Shown here piece after piece: positions 40,518 to 49,882 of a stretch of 64,000 bases of DNA. The notes under the pieces were generated by a model. The model did not search any database and had not been told where the DNA came from. It saw only the letters and a list, made by a program, of their open reading frames with translations. Source of the stretch: Haemophilus parainfluenzae (lineage in GTDB: Bacteria; Pseudomonadota; Gammaproteobacteria; Enterobacterales; Pasteurellaceae); assembly GCF_900450995.1 (NCBI RefSeq), contig NZ_UGHY01000002.1:1545001-1609000 (forward strand). Reading direction: 5' to 3'. The position numbers and the translations under genes are program-made. Every line of letters begins with the position of its first letter. Position 1 is the stretch's first letter.

Positions 40518-42989
40518 CTATAAATCGTAAAAAGTCATTTCACTTGTTTCATCTAAAGACAAACCGAATTCATCGTTGTAATAGCGTTCTTTGAGATAAT
40601 CAATGCCCGAGCCTTCAATGGCTTCATGCAGGGCGTTTTCTTTTTGCAATTTATCCCAAACGTTGGGGAAGACGTTCACGCTGTAACGCTGGGCTTTTTG
40701 CAAAGTGCGGTGCATTTCTTGGGGACTCCATTCGCCACAGAGTTTGGCAATGAGTTCCGCGCCTTCGCCATACGGCACAATCACAGCGTGTGTCGGCGCA
40801 TCTATAGCTTGGAAAGCGCGCCCTGTGCTTTTGAAGGATTGCATTAGAAGTGGTAATAGTTTACTTCTTTTATTGTTTTTTTCACCATAAGGATTCAGCG
40901 CGTTATCGCTCAACCAATCCAGCAGTGAACCTGTTGTGCTGTTTTTGACGGAATACGCCATTTCATCGCTGCGCTGGTAAAAATAGTATTCAAAATAACG
41001 CTTCATCGCTTCTGGCTGCAAAATATCCTGTCCGGCAAAATCGCGAAACACGCGTTCAGCATGGGTTTTGCCTGCCTGAATATCGGGCAATATTCGCGTA
41101 AAATCCTGTTCCTGTAAATTCAACACCCAAACCTGTCCTTTACCTTTCTTCTCACCGTGCCGGTTACAACGTCCCGCCGCTTGGGCAATGCTGTCCAGCC
41201 CGCCCAAGGCGCGAATCACGCAAGCCATAGAAATATCCACGCCGGCTTCAATCAACTGAGTGCTGATGCAGATAACGGGTTGTTTGTTTTCCAGACGAGC
41301 TTTGATGGTGTCAAAAATCGCTTTGCGGTGCGCCGCACATTGGTGGGTGCTTAAATGAAACAAGGCCTCGGGCGGCACGTTCTGCCTTTGGCAATATTGA
41401 TAAAGCTCCTGCGCCCATTTTTTGGTATTAACGATAAATAGGCAACTTTGAGTCGTCTGAAACTGTTTCAGTAAAAATGTGCCTGCTTCTTCTACATTCC
41501 AGCCTCCTACTTTTTCGTTAAATTGGATTTCTACTCGGGATAACTCATCAAATAATTTATCCAAATCCTGATGTTTACCCATGATTTCAGCATCTTCTGA
41601 CAGCCTTAATAAACCGAGTGAAGCAATGCTTTCCCTTTTATCTTCAGGGAAATTCCGCAAACCCGATTCACCGAGCAGAGGCTGCGTCGCTGTGCACAAA
41701 ACCGCTGTGCTTTTGCCAAAGGTCGTCAGCCAGTTCAATACGTTGCAAAATAAATGCACGCATTTCACAGGCAGGGTTTGGATTTCGTCAAAAATCAAGA
41801 CGCTATTTGTCATCGGGTGGATATGGCGTGCGCCGCGCGTACCGCCGCCGAACCATGCGTCCAAAAACTGCACCATCGTGGTAAACACAATGGGCTTGTC
41901 CCAGTTTTCGGATAGCAGTTTGTCCTGCCAGCTTTGCTTTTCGGGTTCTAAATTGGAATGGTGTTCCAGTACCCAATCTTCACCAAGAATCTCACGCACG
42001 GCTTGGGCATTTTGGTCGATGATGGAAGTATAAGGAATGATGTAGATAATGCGGTCGAGATTGTGCTTTTGCGTATGATGGAGGGCATAGCGCAAGCTAG
42101 CCAATGTTTTACCGCCGCCAGTTGGCACGGTAAGCGTATAAATACCTTGAAAATCGACCGCTCTTTTTAAACAGTCGTCTGAAATTTTGCGGCGGATTTT
42201 ATCGATAGGATAACGGTTTTCAAAACCTGCTAATTTGGTTTCCAACTGATTAATCGCCGATTGCCAATCAGGTTTCTCCGTCAAGCGGCGGACTTCTTTT
42301 TGCGCTTCCCGTTCAAAATCTGAGCTGTTGATACGGTCGGCATCAATCAGGCAACTAAACAGAAAACGGGTCAGGCAGCCGAGATAAAATTCTTTGATTT
42401 TGTTATTGGTGGCTTGGTCAGAGAGAATCGGTTTCACTGCATTCAGCAGGCTGCGAATCAGGTTTTCGCCAGCCAGTTCTTTCGCTTTTTGCTGAACGGC
42501 TTCATCGGCATTTCGTTCGCATTCCGACAAATGCGTCAGTTCATCAGTTTTATTAAACCGCTCAATCCATTTCGGATTACCTTCTCTATCCAAGCAGTCA
42601 ATCAAGCCTTCGCCATGGTGTGATGCAATGCACAAACCCAGCATTTGTCCGAAAAATTCGCCGATGCCCTGTGCCGCACCGAATTTTCTCAATTCGCGGT
42701 AAACCCATTGCGCACCGGCAGTAGAATGATCCACTTTACTACCGTTCAGCATACTTTCTTCATCATCCAAATCAGGATTCAACAAACCTGTTTCATCATG
42801 GATATATTTTTGGAATTTGCGGGAATATTTACCGAAATCATGCATGAGGCCAAGTAATTCTCCAGCTGATTCTAAATTTAGTTTTTGAGCAAATACTTTG
42901 GCAAGAACAGCTGTTTCTTTCAAATGGGCTTGAACGGATTGGATTTGTCCATCTGATTTTCGGAGATGGGCGATATAAGGATCTTTCAA
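40518..42989 (-). CDS. cas3: CRISPR-associated helicase-nuclease Cas3
   Basis: 823 residues. N-terminal HD nuclease with His22, His50-Asp51 (LMHDFGKYS) and His88; SF2 helicase with Walker A PTGGGKTL (289-296), DEIQ box (401-404) and the C-terminal IRALGGLDSIAQAAGRCNRHG motif VI. It degrades target DNA after recruitment by Cascade. The likely start is TTG at 42989, because the family N-terminus IAHLRKSDGQIQSVQAHL begins there. It appears intact, the only complete effector left beside cas7c. Cores GTCGTCTGAA (two copies) point to neisserial origin. Confidence 0.95.
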   Translation of the reverse strand: MKDPYIAHLRKSDGQIQSVQAHLKETAVLAKVFAQKLNLESAGELLGLMHDFGKYSRKFQKYIHDETGLLNPDLDDEESMLNGSKVDHSTAGAQWVYRELRKFGAAQGIGEFFGQMLGLCIASHHGEGLIDCLDREGNPKWIERFNKTDELTHLSECERNADEAVQQKAKELAGENLIRSLLNAVKPILSDQATNNKIKEFYLGCLTRFLFSCLIDADRINSSDFEREAQKEVRRLTEKPDWQSAINQLETKLAGFENRYPIDKIRRKISDDCLKRAVDFQGIYTLTVPTGGGKTLASLRYALHHTQKHNLDRIIYIIPYTSIIDQNAQAVREILGEDWVLEHHSNLEPEKQSWQDKLLSENWDKPIVFTTMVQFLDAWFGGGTRGARHIHPMTNSVLIFDEIQTLPVKCVHLFCNVLNWLTTFGKSTAVLCTATQPLLGESGLRNFPEDKRESIASLGLLRLSEDAEIMGKHQDLDKLFDELSRVEIQFNEKVGGWNVEEAGTFLLKQFQTTQSCLFIVNTKKWAQELYQYCQRQNVPPEALFHLSTHQCAAHRKAIFDTIKARLENKQPVICISTQLIEAGVDISMACVIRALGGLDSIAQAAGRCNRHGEKKGKGQVWVLNLQEQDFTRILPDIQAGKTHAERVFRDFAGQDILQPEAMKRYFEYYFYQRSDEMAYSVKNSTTGSLLDWLSDNALNPYGEKNNKRSKLLPLLMQSFKSTGRAFQAIDAPTHAVIVPYGEGAELIAKLCGEWSPQEMHRTLQKAQRYSVNVFPNVWDKLQKENALHEAIEGSGIDYLKERYYNDEFGLSLDETSEMTFYDL

Positions 42990-43112
42990 GACTATTATCC
43001 CATTGTTAAATATAAATAATGGAAATAGTGTATGCTTTTTTATTGTAGCTTCAATATGTTCATGAAATATATATCAATTTTGTGATCTATATCTCATAAA
43101 TTATTTTATGAC
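42990..43112. promoter_or_regulatory. Upstream region of cas3 with possible promoter and CRP-like site
   Basis: AT-rich leader. TTGAAG and TACACT with a 16-base spacer on the minus strand could be the cas promoter (near 43027-43054). TGTGATCTATATCTCA (43081-43096) resembles a CRP site with one half weak. Confidence 0.35.
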
Positions 43113-43145
43113 ATAAAAAAAGCCCTTTCAAAAAGGTGAAAGGGC
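43113..43145 (-). terminator. Terminator of yegQ
   Basis: Minus strand: GCCCTTTC - loop - GAAAGGGC followed by a run of seven T. It separates yegQ from the cas promoter region. Confidence 0.88.
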
Positions 43146-43244
43146 AAAATATTTGGAGTCATACTATGAGTTGTTGAATTAACAAATCAGGTATGGGATG
43201 CATTATAGCGCATTCGTTAATAAATGCAACAATTTTTTAACAAA

Positions 43245-44624
43245 TTAATTGTGTGGATTGCGTGTGTTGGTGTTGACCAAGTTTCGCATCAACAATGCAT
43301 AATCAAGTTGGACGTCTTGTGGCACATCTAAAAAGACAAAATGCCCATCACCTAGTGCTGCATCAACCGCTTCATTTTTACGATTTAGCATTTTTTCAAT
43401 TTTGAAATTGATATTCCCCTGAGGGGTCATCATTTCTACATCATCACCAAGTAGGAATTTGTTCTTTACCGCTACTTCAGCCATACCTTGTTCGTTACGT
43501 TTACCAGTAAATTCACCGACAAATTGTTGGCGTTCAGAAATAGAGTAGCCATATTCGTAATTTTGGTATTCATCGTGCGTATGGCGACGTAAGAAACCTT
43601 CGGTATAACCTCGATGCGCAAGGGATTCCAATGTATCCATTAAGCTTTCATCAAATGGTTTGCCCGCAGCTGCATCATCAATGGCTTTGCGATAAACTTG
43701 TGCGGTTCTTGCACAGTAATAGAATGATTTAGTACGGCCTTCGATTTTTAAAGAATGGACACCAAGTGCGGTCAATTTTTCTACGTGTTGTACTGCACGC
43801 AGATCTTTTGAGTTCATAAAGTAGGTGCCGTGCTCATCTTCAAAAGCGGTCATTTGCTCATCTGGCTTTTGTGATTCGGTATAAAGGAAGACTTTATCCG
43901 TTACTGCACCTTCGCCCAAGGTTGGCGCCACATTTTTCACTTCAATTTGTTGAGCAGGATCGATTTTTGGCACGATGTTGCCCACTTCATCCGTGGTGCC
44001 TTCTTCCATTTTATATTCCCAACGGCAAGCATTCGTGCAAGTGCCTTGGTTTGGGTCGCGTTTGTTGATATAGCCAGAAAGTAAGCAACGGCCAGAATAC
44101 GCCATGCATAACGCACCGTGTACGAAAATTTCGAGTTCGATATCGGGTACGTGTTGGCGAATTTCAGCGATTTCTTCAATGGATAATTCGCGCGATAAAA
44201 TCACACGAGTTAACCCCATTTGTTTCCAGAATTTTACCGTTGCCCAGTTTACCGCATTTGCTTGTACAGAAAGGTGAATATCAATATCTGGGAAGTTTTC
44301 ACGCACCAACATGATTAAGCCTGGGTCAGACATAATTAAGGCATCAGGGCCCATGTCGATGACAGGTTGTAAATCTTTGATAAAGGTTTTGAGTTTGGAG
44401 TTATGCGGTGCAATGTTTACGACCACATAGAATTTTTTGCCAAGTGCATGGGCTTCATCAATCCCGATTTTTAAATTGGCATGATTAAATTCATTGTTAC
44501 GTACACGTAAGCTGTAACGAGGTTGGCCTGCATAAACGGCATCTGCACCATACGCAAAGGCATAGCGCATATTTTTGAGGGATCCTGCAGGGGAGAGTAA
44601 TTCAGGTTTAAATGGGGTTGTCAT
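43245..44624 (-). CDS. yegQ: Peptidase U32 family tRNA hydroxylation protein
   Basis: 459 residues, close to E. coli YegQ (TrhP), which supports prephenate-dependent 5-hydroxyuridine formation at tRNA position 34. Visible features: PELLSPAGSLKNMRYAFAYG, IHLSVQANAVNWATVKFW, the U32 signature EIFVHGALCMAYSGRCLLSGY with CTNACRWEY following, and four conserved cysteines likely to bind an Fe-S cluster. It is a monocistronic core gene. Confidence 0.95.
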   Translation of the reverse strand: MTTPFKPELLSPAGSLKNMRYAFAYGADAVYAGQPRYSLRVRNNEFNHANLKIGIDEAHALGKKFYVVVNIAPHNSKLKTFIKDLQPVIDMGPDALIMSDPGLIMLVRENFPDIDIHLSVQANAVNWATVKFWKQMGLTRVILSRELSIEEIAEIRQHVPDIELEIFVHGALCMAYSGRCLLSGYINKRDPNQGTCTNACRWEYKMEEGTTDEVGNIVPKIDPAQQIEVKNVAPTLGEGAVTDKVFLYTESQKPDEQMTAFEDEHGTYFMNSKDLRAVQHVEKLTALGVHSLKIEGRTKSFYYCARTAQVYRKAIDDAAAGKPFDESLMDTLESLAHRGYTEGFLRRHTHDEYQNYEYGYSISERQQFVGEFTGKRNEQGMAEVAVKNKFLLGDDVEMMTPQGNINFKIEKMLNRKNEAVDAALGDGHFVFLDVPQDVQLDYALLMRNLVNTNTRNPHN

Positions 44625-44758
44625 AATATTCTCTTGTCTGATTTCAGGTCAGTAGCTTGCTTTTGGCAAGCCGTAGTAAAGGCCTGTATTTTAGGCAGAT
44701 TTAGGGATTTGTAAAGTAAAAGTGCGGTTGGTTTTTCGATTGTTTTTTAGGCTAGAAA

Positions 44759-44787
44759 TAAAAAAGGCGAACCATTCGTTCGCCTTA
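44759..44787 (-). terminator. Terminator of the purine permease gene
   Basis: Minus strand AAGGCGAAC - GAATG - GTTCGCCTT followed by T residues, 16 bases after the stop. Confidence 0.85.
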
Positions 44788-44802
44788 TCAAGATGCATTT
44801 AA

Positions 44803-46119
44803 TTAAATCGCCCAGCCGCCAGCATAGAATGCGACAAGTACAATGGCGATGATAATCGTACCGATATTGAGTTTTTTCACATCACCACTCACGATACGAC
44901 CAATCACTAATGCCGCAAAGCCAAGCATGATACCCGTTACGATGTTTGCCGTTAACACGATGAATACCGCACAAACTAAGCCGCTCATTGCGCCGACGAA
45001 ATCATCAAAGTCTAATTTGCTCACATTACTTAACATTAATAAGCCCACATACATTAATGCTGGAGCAGTTGCATAACCTGGCACTAAGAATGCAAGTGGT
45101 TGGAAGAATAACATTAATAAGAACAATACGCCGACGACGATAGCGGTGATACCGGTTTTACCGCCTGCGGCTGTTCCTGCTGCTGATTCGATATAAACGG
45201 CGGCTGGCGCAGTACCAAATAAGCCTGAGAATAAGCTACTTACAGAGTCAGAGGTTAAGGCTTTGCCGCCATTGATGATTTGTCCATCTTTATCTAATAA
45301 GTCCGCTTGTCCTGCAACGGCACGAATCGTACCTGTTGCATCAAATACGGCGGTCATCACTAAAGCAAAGACAATGGGTAAAATGGCTGGTTGTAATGCA
45401 CCTTGTAAATCTAATTGTAAGAAAAGTGAGCTTTCACCAAAGGTTGGCATTTTGAAGATTTGGCCATTGAATGTGACGTTTGGATCGAAGATTAAACCTA
45501 CGATAGTAATCGCGATGATGACCCACAAAATCCCGCCTTTCACTTTCATTTTTTCCAAGCCGATAATGAATGCAAGGCCAATTAAAGACATCATTACTGG
45601 GAAAGAGGTGAAATCACCTAATTTAACCGGTAAACCCGCTTGGTTGCCGACCACTAAGCCTACGCCGTTTGCGGCGATTAAAAGTAAGAATAAGCCGATC
45701 CCGATCCCCGCACCGTGTGCAATGCTTGATGGCAGATTACGTAAAATCCATGAACGAATACCTGTTGCCGAAATTAAGGTGAATACCAAACCCATGAGGA
45801 ATACCGCACCTAATGCTACAGGAATAGAAACATGTTGACCGATTACTAAGCTAAATGCAGTGAATGCGGTTAATGAAATGGCACAGCCGATCGCCATTGG
45901 CGCATTTGCCCAAAAGCCGATTAAAATCGATCCAAGTCCCGCCACTAAACAGGTTGCAATAAACACAGATTCTGCCGGAAAGCCTGCATCACCAAGCATT
46001 TTAGGCACAACAATTACGGAATACACCATGGCTAAGAAGGTGGTTAAACCCGCAATGATTTCTTGACGAACCGTTGAACCGCGTTTGCTGAGTTCAAAGG
46101 TTTTTTCTAAACTTGACAT
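44803..46119 (-). CDS. NCS2/AzgA-family purine base permease
   Basis: 438 residues, inner membrane, with about 13 segments. [22 protein letters not shown] at the start, [22 protein letters not shown] and [15 protein letters not shown] place it with the AzgA-like (AdeP/GhxP) proton-linked permeases for adenine or guanine/hypoxanthine. The start at 46119 is chosen because AGGGGA lies four to five bases upstream. A PurR box lies about 60 bases upstream of the start. Exact substrate cannot be told. Confidence 0.92.
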   Translation of the reverse strand: MSSLEKTFELSKRGSTVRQEIIAGLTTFLAMVYSVIVVPKMLGDAGFPAESVFIATCLVAGLGSILIGFWANAPMAIGCAISLTAFTAFSLVIGQHVSIPVALGAVFLMGLVFTLISATGIRSWILRNLPSSIAHGAGIGIGLFLLLIAANGVGLVVGNQAGLPVKLGDFTSFPVMMSLIGLAFIIGLEKMKVKGGILWVIIAITIVGLIFDPNVTFNGQIFKMPTFGESSLFLQLDLQGALQPAILPIVFALVMTAVFDATGTIRAVAGQADLLDKDGQIINGGKALTSDSVSSLFSGLFGTAPAAVYIESAAGTAAGGKTGITAIVVGVLFLLMLFFQPLAFLVPGYATAPALMYVGLLMLSNVSKLDFDDFVGAMSGLVCAVFIVLTANIVTGIMLGFAALVIGRIVSGDVKKLNIGTIIIAIVLVAFYAGGWAI

Positions 46120-46177
46120 AAAGTCCCCTAGGTTAATAATCAAAAAAAGACGTGCTATTTTATAGCAAATTATTTAA

Positions 46178-46193
46178 AAGTAAACGTTTGCGC
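46178..46193 (-). promoter_or_regulatory. PurR-type operator
   Basis: Minus strand GCGCAAACGTTTACTT matches the PurR consensus ACGCAAACGTTTNCGT at most positions. It stands between the divergent purine permease and ppa, fitting purine repression of the permease. Confidence 0.75.
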
Positions 46194-46318
46194 AATCGTT
46201 TTTTTGTCAGTCTGCGGGAAAGTGCGGTCAGTTTTGAGGATGTTTTTCACATATTTTTTTATCGACTAAAAACTGCTATACTCTGTAAGTTTTTAACGTA
46301 ATCAAAAAAGGAAAAACA

Positions 46319-46849
46319 ATGGCTGATTTTAATCAAATTTTAACGCCAGGCGATGTAGATGCCGGCATTATCAATGTGGTAAATGAAATTCCAGAAGGTA
46401 GCTGCCACAAAATCGAATGGAACCGTAAAGTTGCAGCGTTCCAATTAGACCGTGTTGAGCCAGCGATCTTCGCAAAACCAACTAACTATGGTTTCATTCC
46501 ACAAACTTTAGATGAAGATGGCGATGAGTTAGACGTTTTATTATTAACTCGCCAACCACTTGCGACAGGTGTATTCCTTGAAGCAAAAGTAATCGGTGTA
46601 ATGAAATTCGTTGATGATGGCGAAGTGGACGATAAAATCGTTTGTGTGCCAGCAGATGATCGCGACACCGGCAATGCATATAACAGCCTTGCAGATGTGC
46701 CTGCGCAATTAATCAAACAAATTGAATTCCACTTCAATAACTACAAAGCATTGAAAAAACCAGGTTCAACAAAAGTGACTCACTGGGGCGATGTAGAAGA
46801 AGCAAAAGAAGTGATTCGTGAATCAATCAAACGTTGGAATGAACGTTAA
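46319..46849 (+). CDS. ppa: Inorganic pyrophosphatase
   Basis: 176 residues, identical in length to E. coli Ppa. KIEWNRKVAAFQLDRVEPAIF, YGFIPQTLDEDGDELDVLLLT (metal-binding acidic residues) and VKPADDRD-like CVPADDRDTGNAY are present. It hydrolyses pyrophosphate in the cytoplasm. AAGGAA precedes the ATG; TATACT at 46277-46282 is a likely -10. Confidence 0.97.
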   Translation: MADFNQILTPGDVDAGIINVVNEIPEGSCHKIEWNRKVAAFQLDRVEPAIFAKPTNYGFIPQTLDEDGDELDVLLLTRQPLATGVFLEAKVIGVMKFVDDGEVDDKIVCVPADDRDTGNAYNSLADVPAQLIKQIEFHFNNYKALKKPGSTKVTHWGDVEEAKEVIRESIKRWNER

Positions 46850-46869
46850 TTTTTCATGTTAATGAATTT

Positions 46870-46903
46870 AAAAGGCATCAAGTTGATGTCTTTTGTTTTT
46901 TTC
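46870..46903 (+). terminator. Terminator of ppa
   Basis: AAAGGCATCAA pairs with TTGATGTCTTT, followed by a run of T. Confidence 0.75.
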
Positions 46904-47125
46904 TTCATTGGCCATAGGTGATCTACCTTATTATGATAATTGTGGCACATTTATCAATTTGGATGGTTAATTGGAGCTACTATATGTTGAAAACAATTTA
47001 GAAAGTTATATATGCTATTGAAGAAAATGTATCTTTCAGTGTTAAAGCCTGCATCTCCATTTCTATAGGCTCATAAGTGAAGTGATAAAGCAAATACATG
47101 ATAAATTAAAAGAAAAGGAGAAAAA
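46904..47125. other. AT-rich intergenic stretch without a recognisable gene
   Basis: No open frame with a ribosome site is visible before the small ORF at 47126. I see only AT-rich sequence. Confidence 0.5.
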
Positions 47126-47350
47126 ATGAGATATATTTTTCTAACGTTCTTATCTGTTCTTGCTGCCTTTATTTTATTTTTTTTTTTTTTTTGCGTTAAT
47201 TTATATAAATATAGATGTTGGAATTGATAATATTCAATATACCAGAGTTTTATATAGGTCTCTTGAAGCATCGATTAAATTACACGTAATTATTTTACCT
47301 ATGCACTTTTGGCTATCTAGAAAACAAAAGCGTAAAAGTAAAGCAAGATA
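47126..47350 (+). pseudogene. Small membrane protein ORF interrupted or switched by a T16 tract
   Basis: AAGGAG six to seven bases before ATG 47126 starts MRYIFLTFLSVLAAFIL and then runs into 16 T. As read, it stops at about 47227. With one T fewer (or two more) it continues through ALIYINIDVGIDNIQYTRV to a basic end, WLSRKQKRKSKAR, 74 residues in total with one membrane segment. This looks like a homopolymer-switched gene in the off state, though sequencing slippage would look the same. Confidence 0.55.
47177..47192 (+). repeat. T16 homopolymer
   Basis: Sixteen consecutive T inside the small membrane ORF; length change would shift the frame. Confidence 0.8.
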
Positions 47351-47435
47351 GTAACTATTTAATAGAAAATAATAAAAACTAGTTATGTCTATGCAATTTA
47401 AAGCATCAAAGTACAAAGTGCGGTCAATTTTGACT

Positions 47436-47455
47436 TGCACCCCAAAAGTTGGACT
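47436..47455 (-). mobile_element. Solo end of the IS150-group element
   Basis: TGCACCCCAAAAGTTGGACT is identical, in inverted orientation, to the last 20 bases of the IS at 49033-50268. No transposase is attached, so this is a leftover from deletion. Confidence 0.75.
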
Positions 47456-47466
47456 AAGCCCCTAAC

Positions 47467-47700
47467 TTAGGTTGTTTCAGGAATCTGTGGCAAATTTACG
47501 GCTTCCACCGAGCCTAATGCTTTGGCTTTCAAATAATGCAAGGCGTTCGTCAATGGTATCGTCGCCAATAGTGGTGCATTCAGCGAAGCGTTTGATGTCT
47601 TTTAAGCTCATTCCTGTATTTTTCAAGCATTGTAATACTCAACCATTGCAAGTCGTTATCTGTAAAACGGCGATTGCCGTGCGCATTGATCAGGGCTTGT
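47467..47700 (-). pseudogene. nmlR: Remnant of MerR-type regulator NmlR/AdhR
   Basis: In three broken pieces the minus strand encodes NAHGNRRFTDNDLQWLS, then SLKDIKRFAECTTIGDDTIDERLALFES, then KAKALGSVEAVNLPQIPETT and a stop. This matches the nitric-oxide/aldehyde responsive MerR regulator beside adhC-estD in Haemophilus. The DNA-binding start, an internal segment and the reading frame are lost. Confidence 0.75.
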
Positions 47701-47703
47701 AAG

Positions 47704-47846
47704 ATGAGTTTTTACCAACACAATTACGCAAGATTTTATCGAAACCTGTCGATGTGCACTTCCACAAAGGCTACGATCATAGCTATTACTTCATCGCCAG
47801 TTTTATTGGTGAGCATATTGCCTATCATGCGGCATTTTTGAAGTAA
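47704..47846 (+). pseudogene. estD: 3' remnant of S-formylglutathione hydrolase
   Basis: DEFLPTQLRKILSKPVDVHF then KGYDHSYYFIASFIGEHIAYH and a stop: the conserved C-terminus (with the catalytic His in GYDHSYY) of the glutathione-dependent formaldehyde detoxification esterase. It abuts the nmlR remnant, so the nmlR start, adhC and most of this gene have been deleted. Confidence 0.82.
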
Positions 47847-48061
47847 CTAAATAGTAGCTGTTTCCAAAGCTTTTCGATGAGCAGGTATGGTTAATTGACA
47901 AATAAGTATCTAAAAATATGACTGTAGTAGTGTGCTAGCAATGTTGGAATAGAGAGAAGGTTTTTATCCAGATATCGGCTATACAAAAAATCTGCACCTT
48001 AATTAGTTGATTGCTTAGTTCAACTAATTAAGGTGCAGATTTTTTGTCTGATGCTTATATA
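47847..48061. other. Intergenic stretch containing a 26-bp perfect hairpin
   Basis: Apart from the hairpin at 47985-48045, which separately has its own entry, I see no gene. Confidence 0.5.
47985..48045. terminator. Very long perfect hairpin with A/T tails, IS-end-like
   Basis: A 26-base arm (47985-48010) is perfectly complementary to 48020-48045 around a nine-base loop. A6 and T6 at the ends give a bidirectional terminator. TCTGCACC / GGTGCAGA within the arms also bounds the palindromic end of the IS at 50224-50270, so it may derive from that family. Confidence 0.75.
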
Positions 48062-48538
48062 TTATTTTACTATTTCAAATGCAAGGTTTCTAAATACATA
48101 GTTACCAATTTGCACTTCCATTCCATATTTACCAATTGGATCTGACTTACCAAATTTCCAACAACGGGTAATATTTTCTTTATCTTTTGCAATCACATCA
48201 CCAACAATTAAGAACTCTTTTTTGTCTTCCGATGCAGTAACGCTCATTCCTTCAGAGGCAAAATTGGTTGGTGATGGTGCATAAAATGCTTCAGCAATGC
48301 GTACTCGGCCTGTTAATGGCACATTGAGAGAGCTCCAACAGAGTTGTTGATTTTGACTTCTTGAAATTTGAGTTCCTTTTACAAGGTTAGGTGATTTTGA
48401 GCTAACATCATACACATTTAAAACGACTGCAGGCTGACCATTTATTGGATCTTTAGCAGTAGATGTGGTTTCTGTTTTAGGTGCAGCCATTACACTAGCA
48501 GAAATAAGTGCTAATGTTGCAATCATCATTTTTTTCAT
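48062..48538 (-). CDS. Secreted protein of unknown function, 158 residues
   Basis: A clear signal peptide (MKKMMIATLALISASVMAAP) is followed by a mature domain of about 138 residues with two cysteines (QQLCWSSL and ITRCWKFG) likely to form a disulfide. The pattern of short beta strands ending in YVFRNLAFEIVK suggests a small beta-sandwich. The start overlaps the YoaH-like stop (ATGA). I do not recognise the family; a periplasmic or surface role is inferred. Confidence 0.75.
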   Translation of the reverse strand: MKKMMIATLALISASVMAAPKTETTSTAKDPINGQPAVVLNVYDVSSKSPNLVKGTQISRSQNQQLCWSSLNVPLTGRVRIAEAFYAPSPTNFASEGMSVTASEDKKEFLIVGDVIAKDKENITRCWKFGKSDPIGKYGMEVQIGNYVFRNLAFEIVK

Positions 48539-48708
48539 TTGATTCCCTCCGTTTGATCTGATTGATTTTGTTGATATTTTTCTCTTAGTTGATTCGCAAT
48601 AATTTGAATTGCTTGTCCCATACTGATGCCTTGTTTTGCAAGTTTCTGGATTTCTTCAACCGCTTCTTGTCGTTGCTCATGCTTTAATGAAAGTAGTGCA
48701 TTATCCAT
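48535..48708 (-). CDS. UPF0181 family protein (YoaH-like)
   Basis: 57 residues: LLSLKHEQRQEAVEEIQKLAKQGISMGQAIQIIANQLREKY, the complete YoaH/UPF0181 pattern (THEQQQ-AVE-IQ-LMAQG-SSGQAI). It lies after truC, as in related Haemophilus genomes, and its stop overlaps the next start. Function unknown in all species. Confidence 0.88.
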   Translation of the reverse strand: MDNALLSLKHEQRQEAVEEIQKLAKQGISMGQAIQIIANQLREKYQQNQSDQTEGIK

Positions 48709-48729
48709 TTTGTTTCTCTTTTTGTCTAA

Positions 48730-49032
48730 TTAAAAATCAGGAAAACTCCAATTAAAGAATTGAAAAAGCCTTTGCCATTGGTCATCAAGCAGTGCTTTTA
48801 TCGTGATTTTTTGCGAAGTTTTCGGATGAACGAAACGCAAAAAATGCGAATGTAACATCAATCGATTTACGCCTGAGTGTTCATTTAAGGCACGGTTTTG
48901 ATGTAAGTCACCATATTTAGTATCGCCCATAATCAGGTGGAAAAGGTGCTTCAAGTGCCGTCTTAGCTGATGTTTTCGCCCCGTTTGCGGGAAAAGTTCG
49001 ACCAATGAATAACGTGCTGTTTGATGCTGATC
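48730..49032 (-). pseudogene. truC: 3' fragment of tRNA pseudouridine synthase C
   Basis: About 100 C-terminal residues remain: TARYSLVELFPQTGRKHQLR, HLKHLFHLIMGDTKYGDLHQ and MLHSHFLRFVHPKTSQKI, matching TruC, which modifies U65 of tRNA-Ile and -Asp. The catalytic Asp lies in the missing N-terminal part. The fragment ends exactly at the IS border, and the rest of the gene is not on the other side. Confidence 0.9.
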
Positions 49033-49053
49033 TGACCCCAAAAAGTTAGACTG

Positions 49054-49882
49054 TTATTTAAAGGATTGTTTTCGATATTGTATCGGACTCAGTCCTTTTA
49101 ATTTTAGTTGAATCCGTCGATGATTATAGTAATCCAAATAATTTATGACAGCATCAACTATCTCTTCTTTTGTTTTAAATTCTCGACCATAAAAACATTC
49201 CGTTTTTAATCGCCCAAAGAAACTTTCCATCGCGGCGTTATCTAAGCAATTCCCTTTTCTCGACATACTTTGAATGATGCCATGTTCAGCCAAGATTCGA
49301 CGATAAGCTACCATTTGATATTGCCAGCCTTGGTCTGAATGCAAAATGACACCACAAGCCTTATTTAATCCTTTGACGGCTTGCATTAACATGTCCTCTA
49401 CTTGTGCCCAGTTTGGGGAATAGCTGAGATTACATGAAACTATCTCATTGTTAAATAAGTCTAAAATTGGAGATAAATAGACTTTACTCCCATCTTTCGC
49501 CTTAAACTCTGTGATATCGGTCACCCATTTTTGTTTCGGGGCCGTTGCACTAAAATCGCGTTCAAGATGATTCGGTGCAATCACCCCTATCGTGCCTCGA
49601 TAGGTCGTCAATTTCTTGCTTTTTCTTGACCGCACTTGAAGCCCAAGTGTCTGCATTAAACGTTGAACTTTTTTATGATTCACGCCTGGCAAGCTGGCAT
49701 GAACACGTCGGTAGCCATATAATCAGGATGATTGGCTTTGATGCGTTGAATGGTCTTTTTCAACAACTCATCCTTATCCGGTTTAATCTGACGTTTCGCA
49801 AAAAACGTACTACGCGCTAACTGTGCAAAGCCTAAAAGCCATTTTAACGGATAGCGTGTTCTTAACCTTTGGATAATTTCCG
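49054..49882 (-). pseudogene. IS transposase orfB with a two-base insertion
   Basis: The catalytic half of the transposase. D,D,E residues are visible in WVTDITEF, HSDQGWQYQ and MESFFGRLK. The upstream part (IIQRLRTRYPLKWLLGFAQL to KANHPDY) lies in another frame because of an extra AT after GATTAT near 49720; without it the text would read NHPDYGYRRVHASLPGVNHK. The copy is probably unable to transpose by itself. Confidence 0.85.

Noticed and set aside
39824..40594. Plus-strand frame crossing the prophage end and cas5c
   Set aside because: It spans the insertion junction and is antisense to cas5c; it cannot be an ancestral gene.
1..43112. A CRISPR array in the window
   Set aside because: I found no regularly spaced direct repeats near the cas genes. 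The array should lie beyond cas4-cas1-cas2, off the left edge.
45263..45838. Plus-strand frame opposite the purine permease
   Set aside because: Codon-bias shadow of the membrane protein gene; no start signal.
47472..47702. A 76-residue plus-strand protein
   Set aside because: The region is explained by the nmlR remnant on the minus strand.
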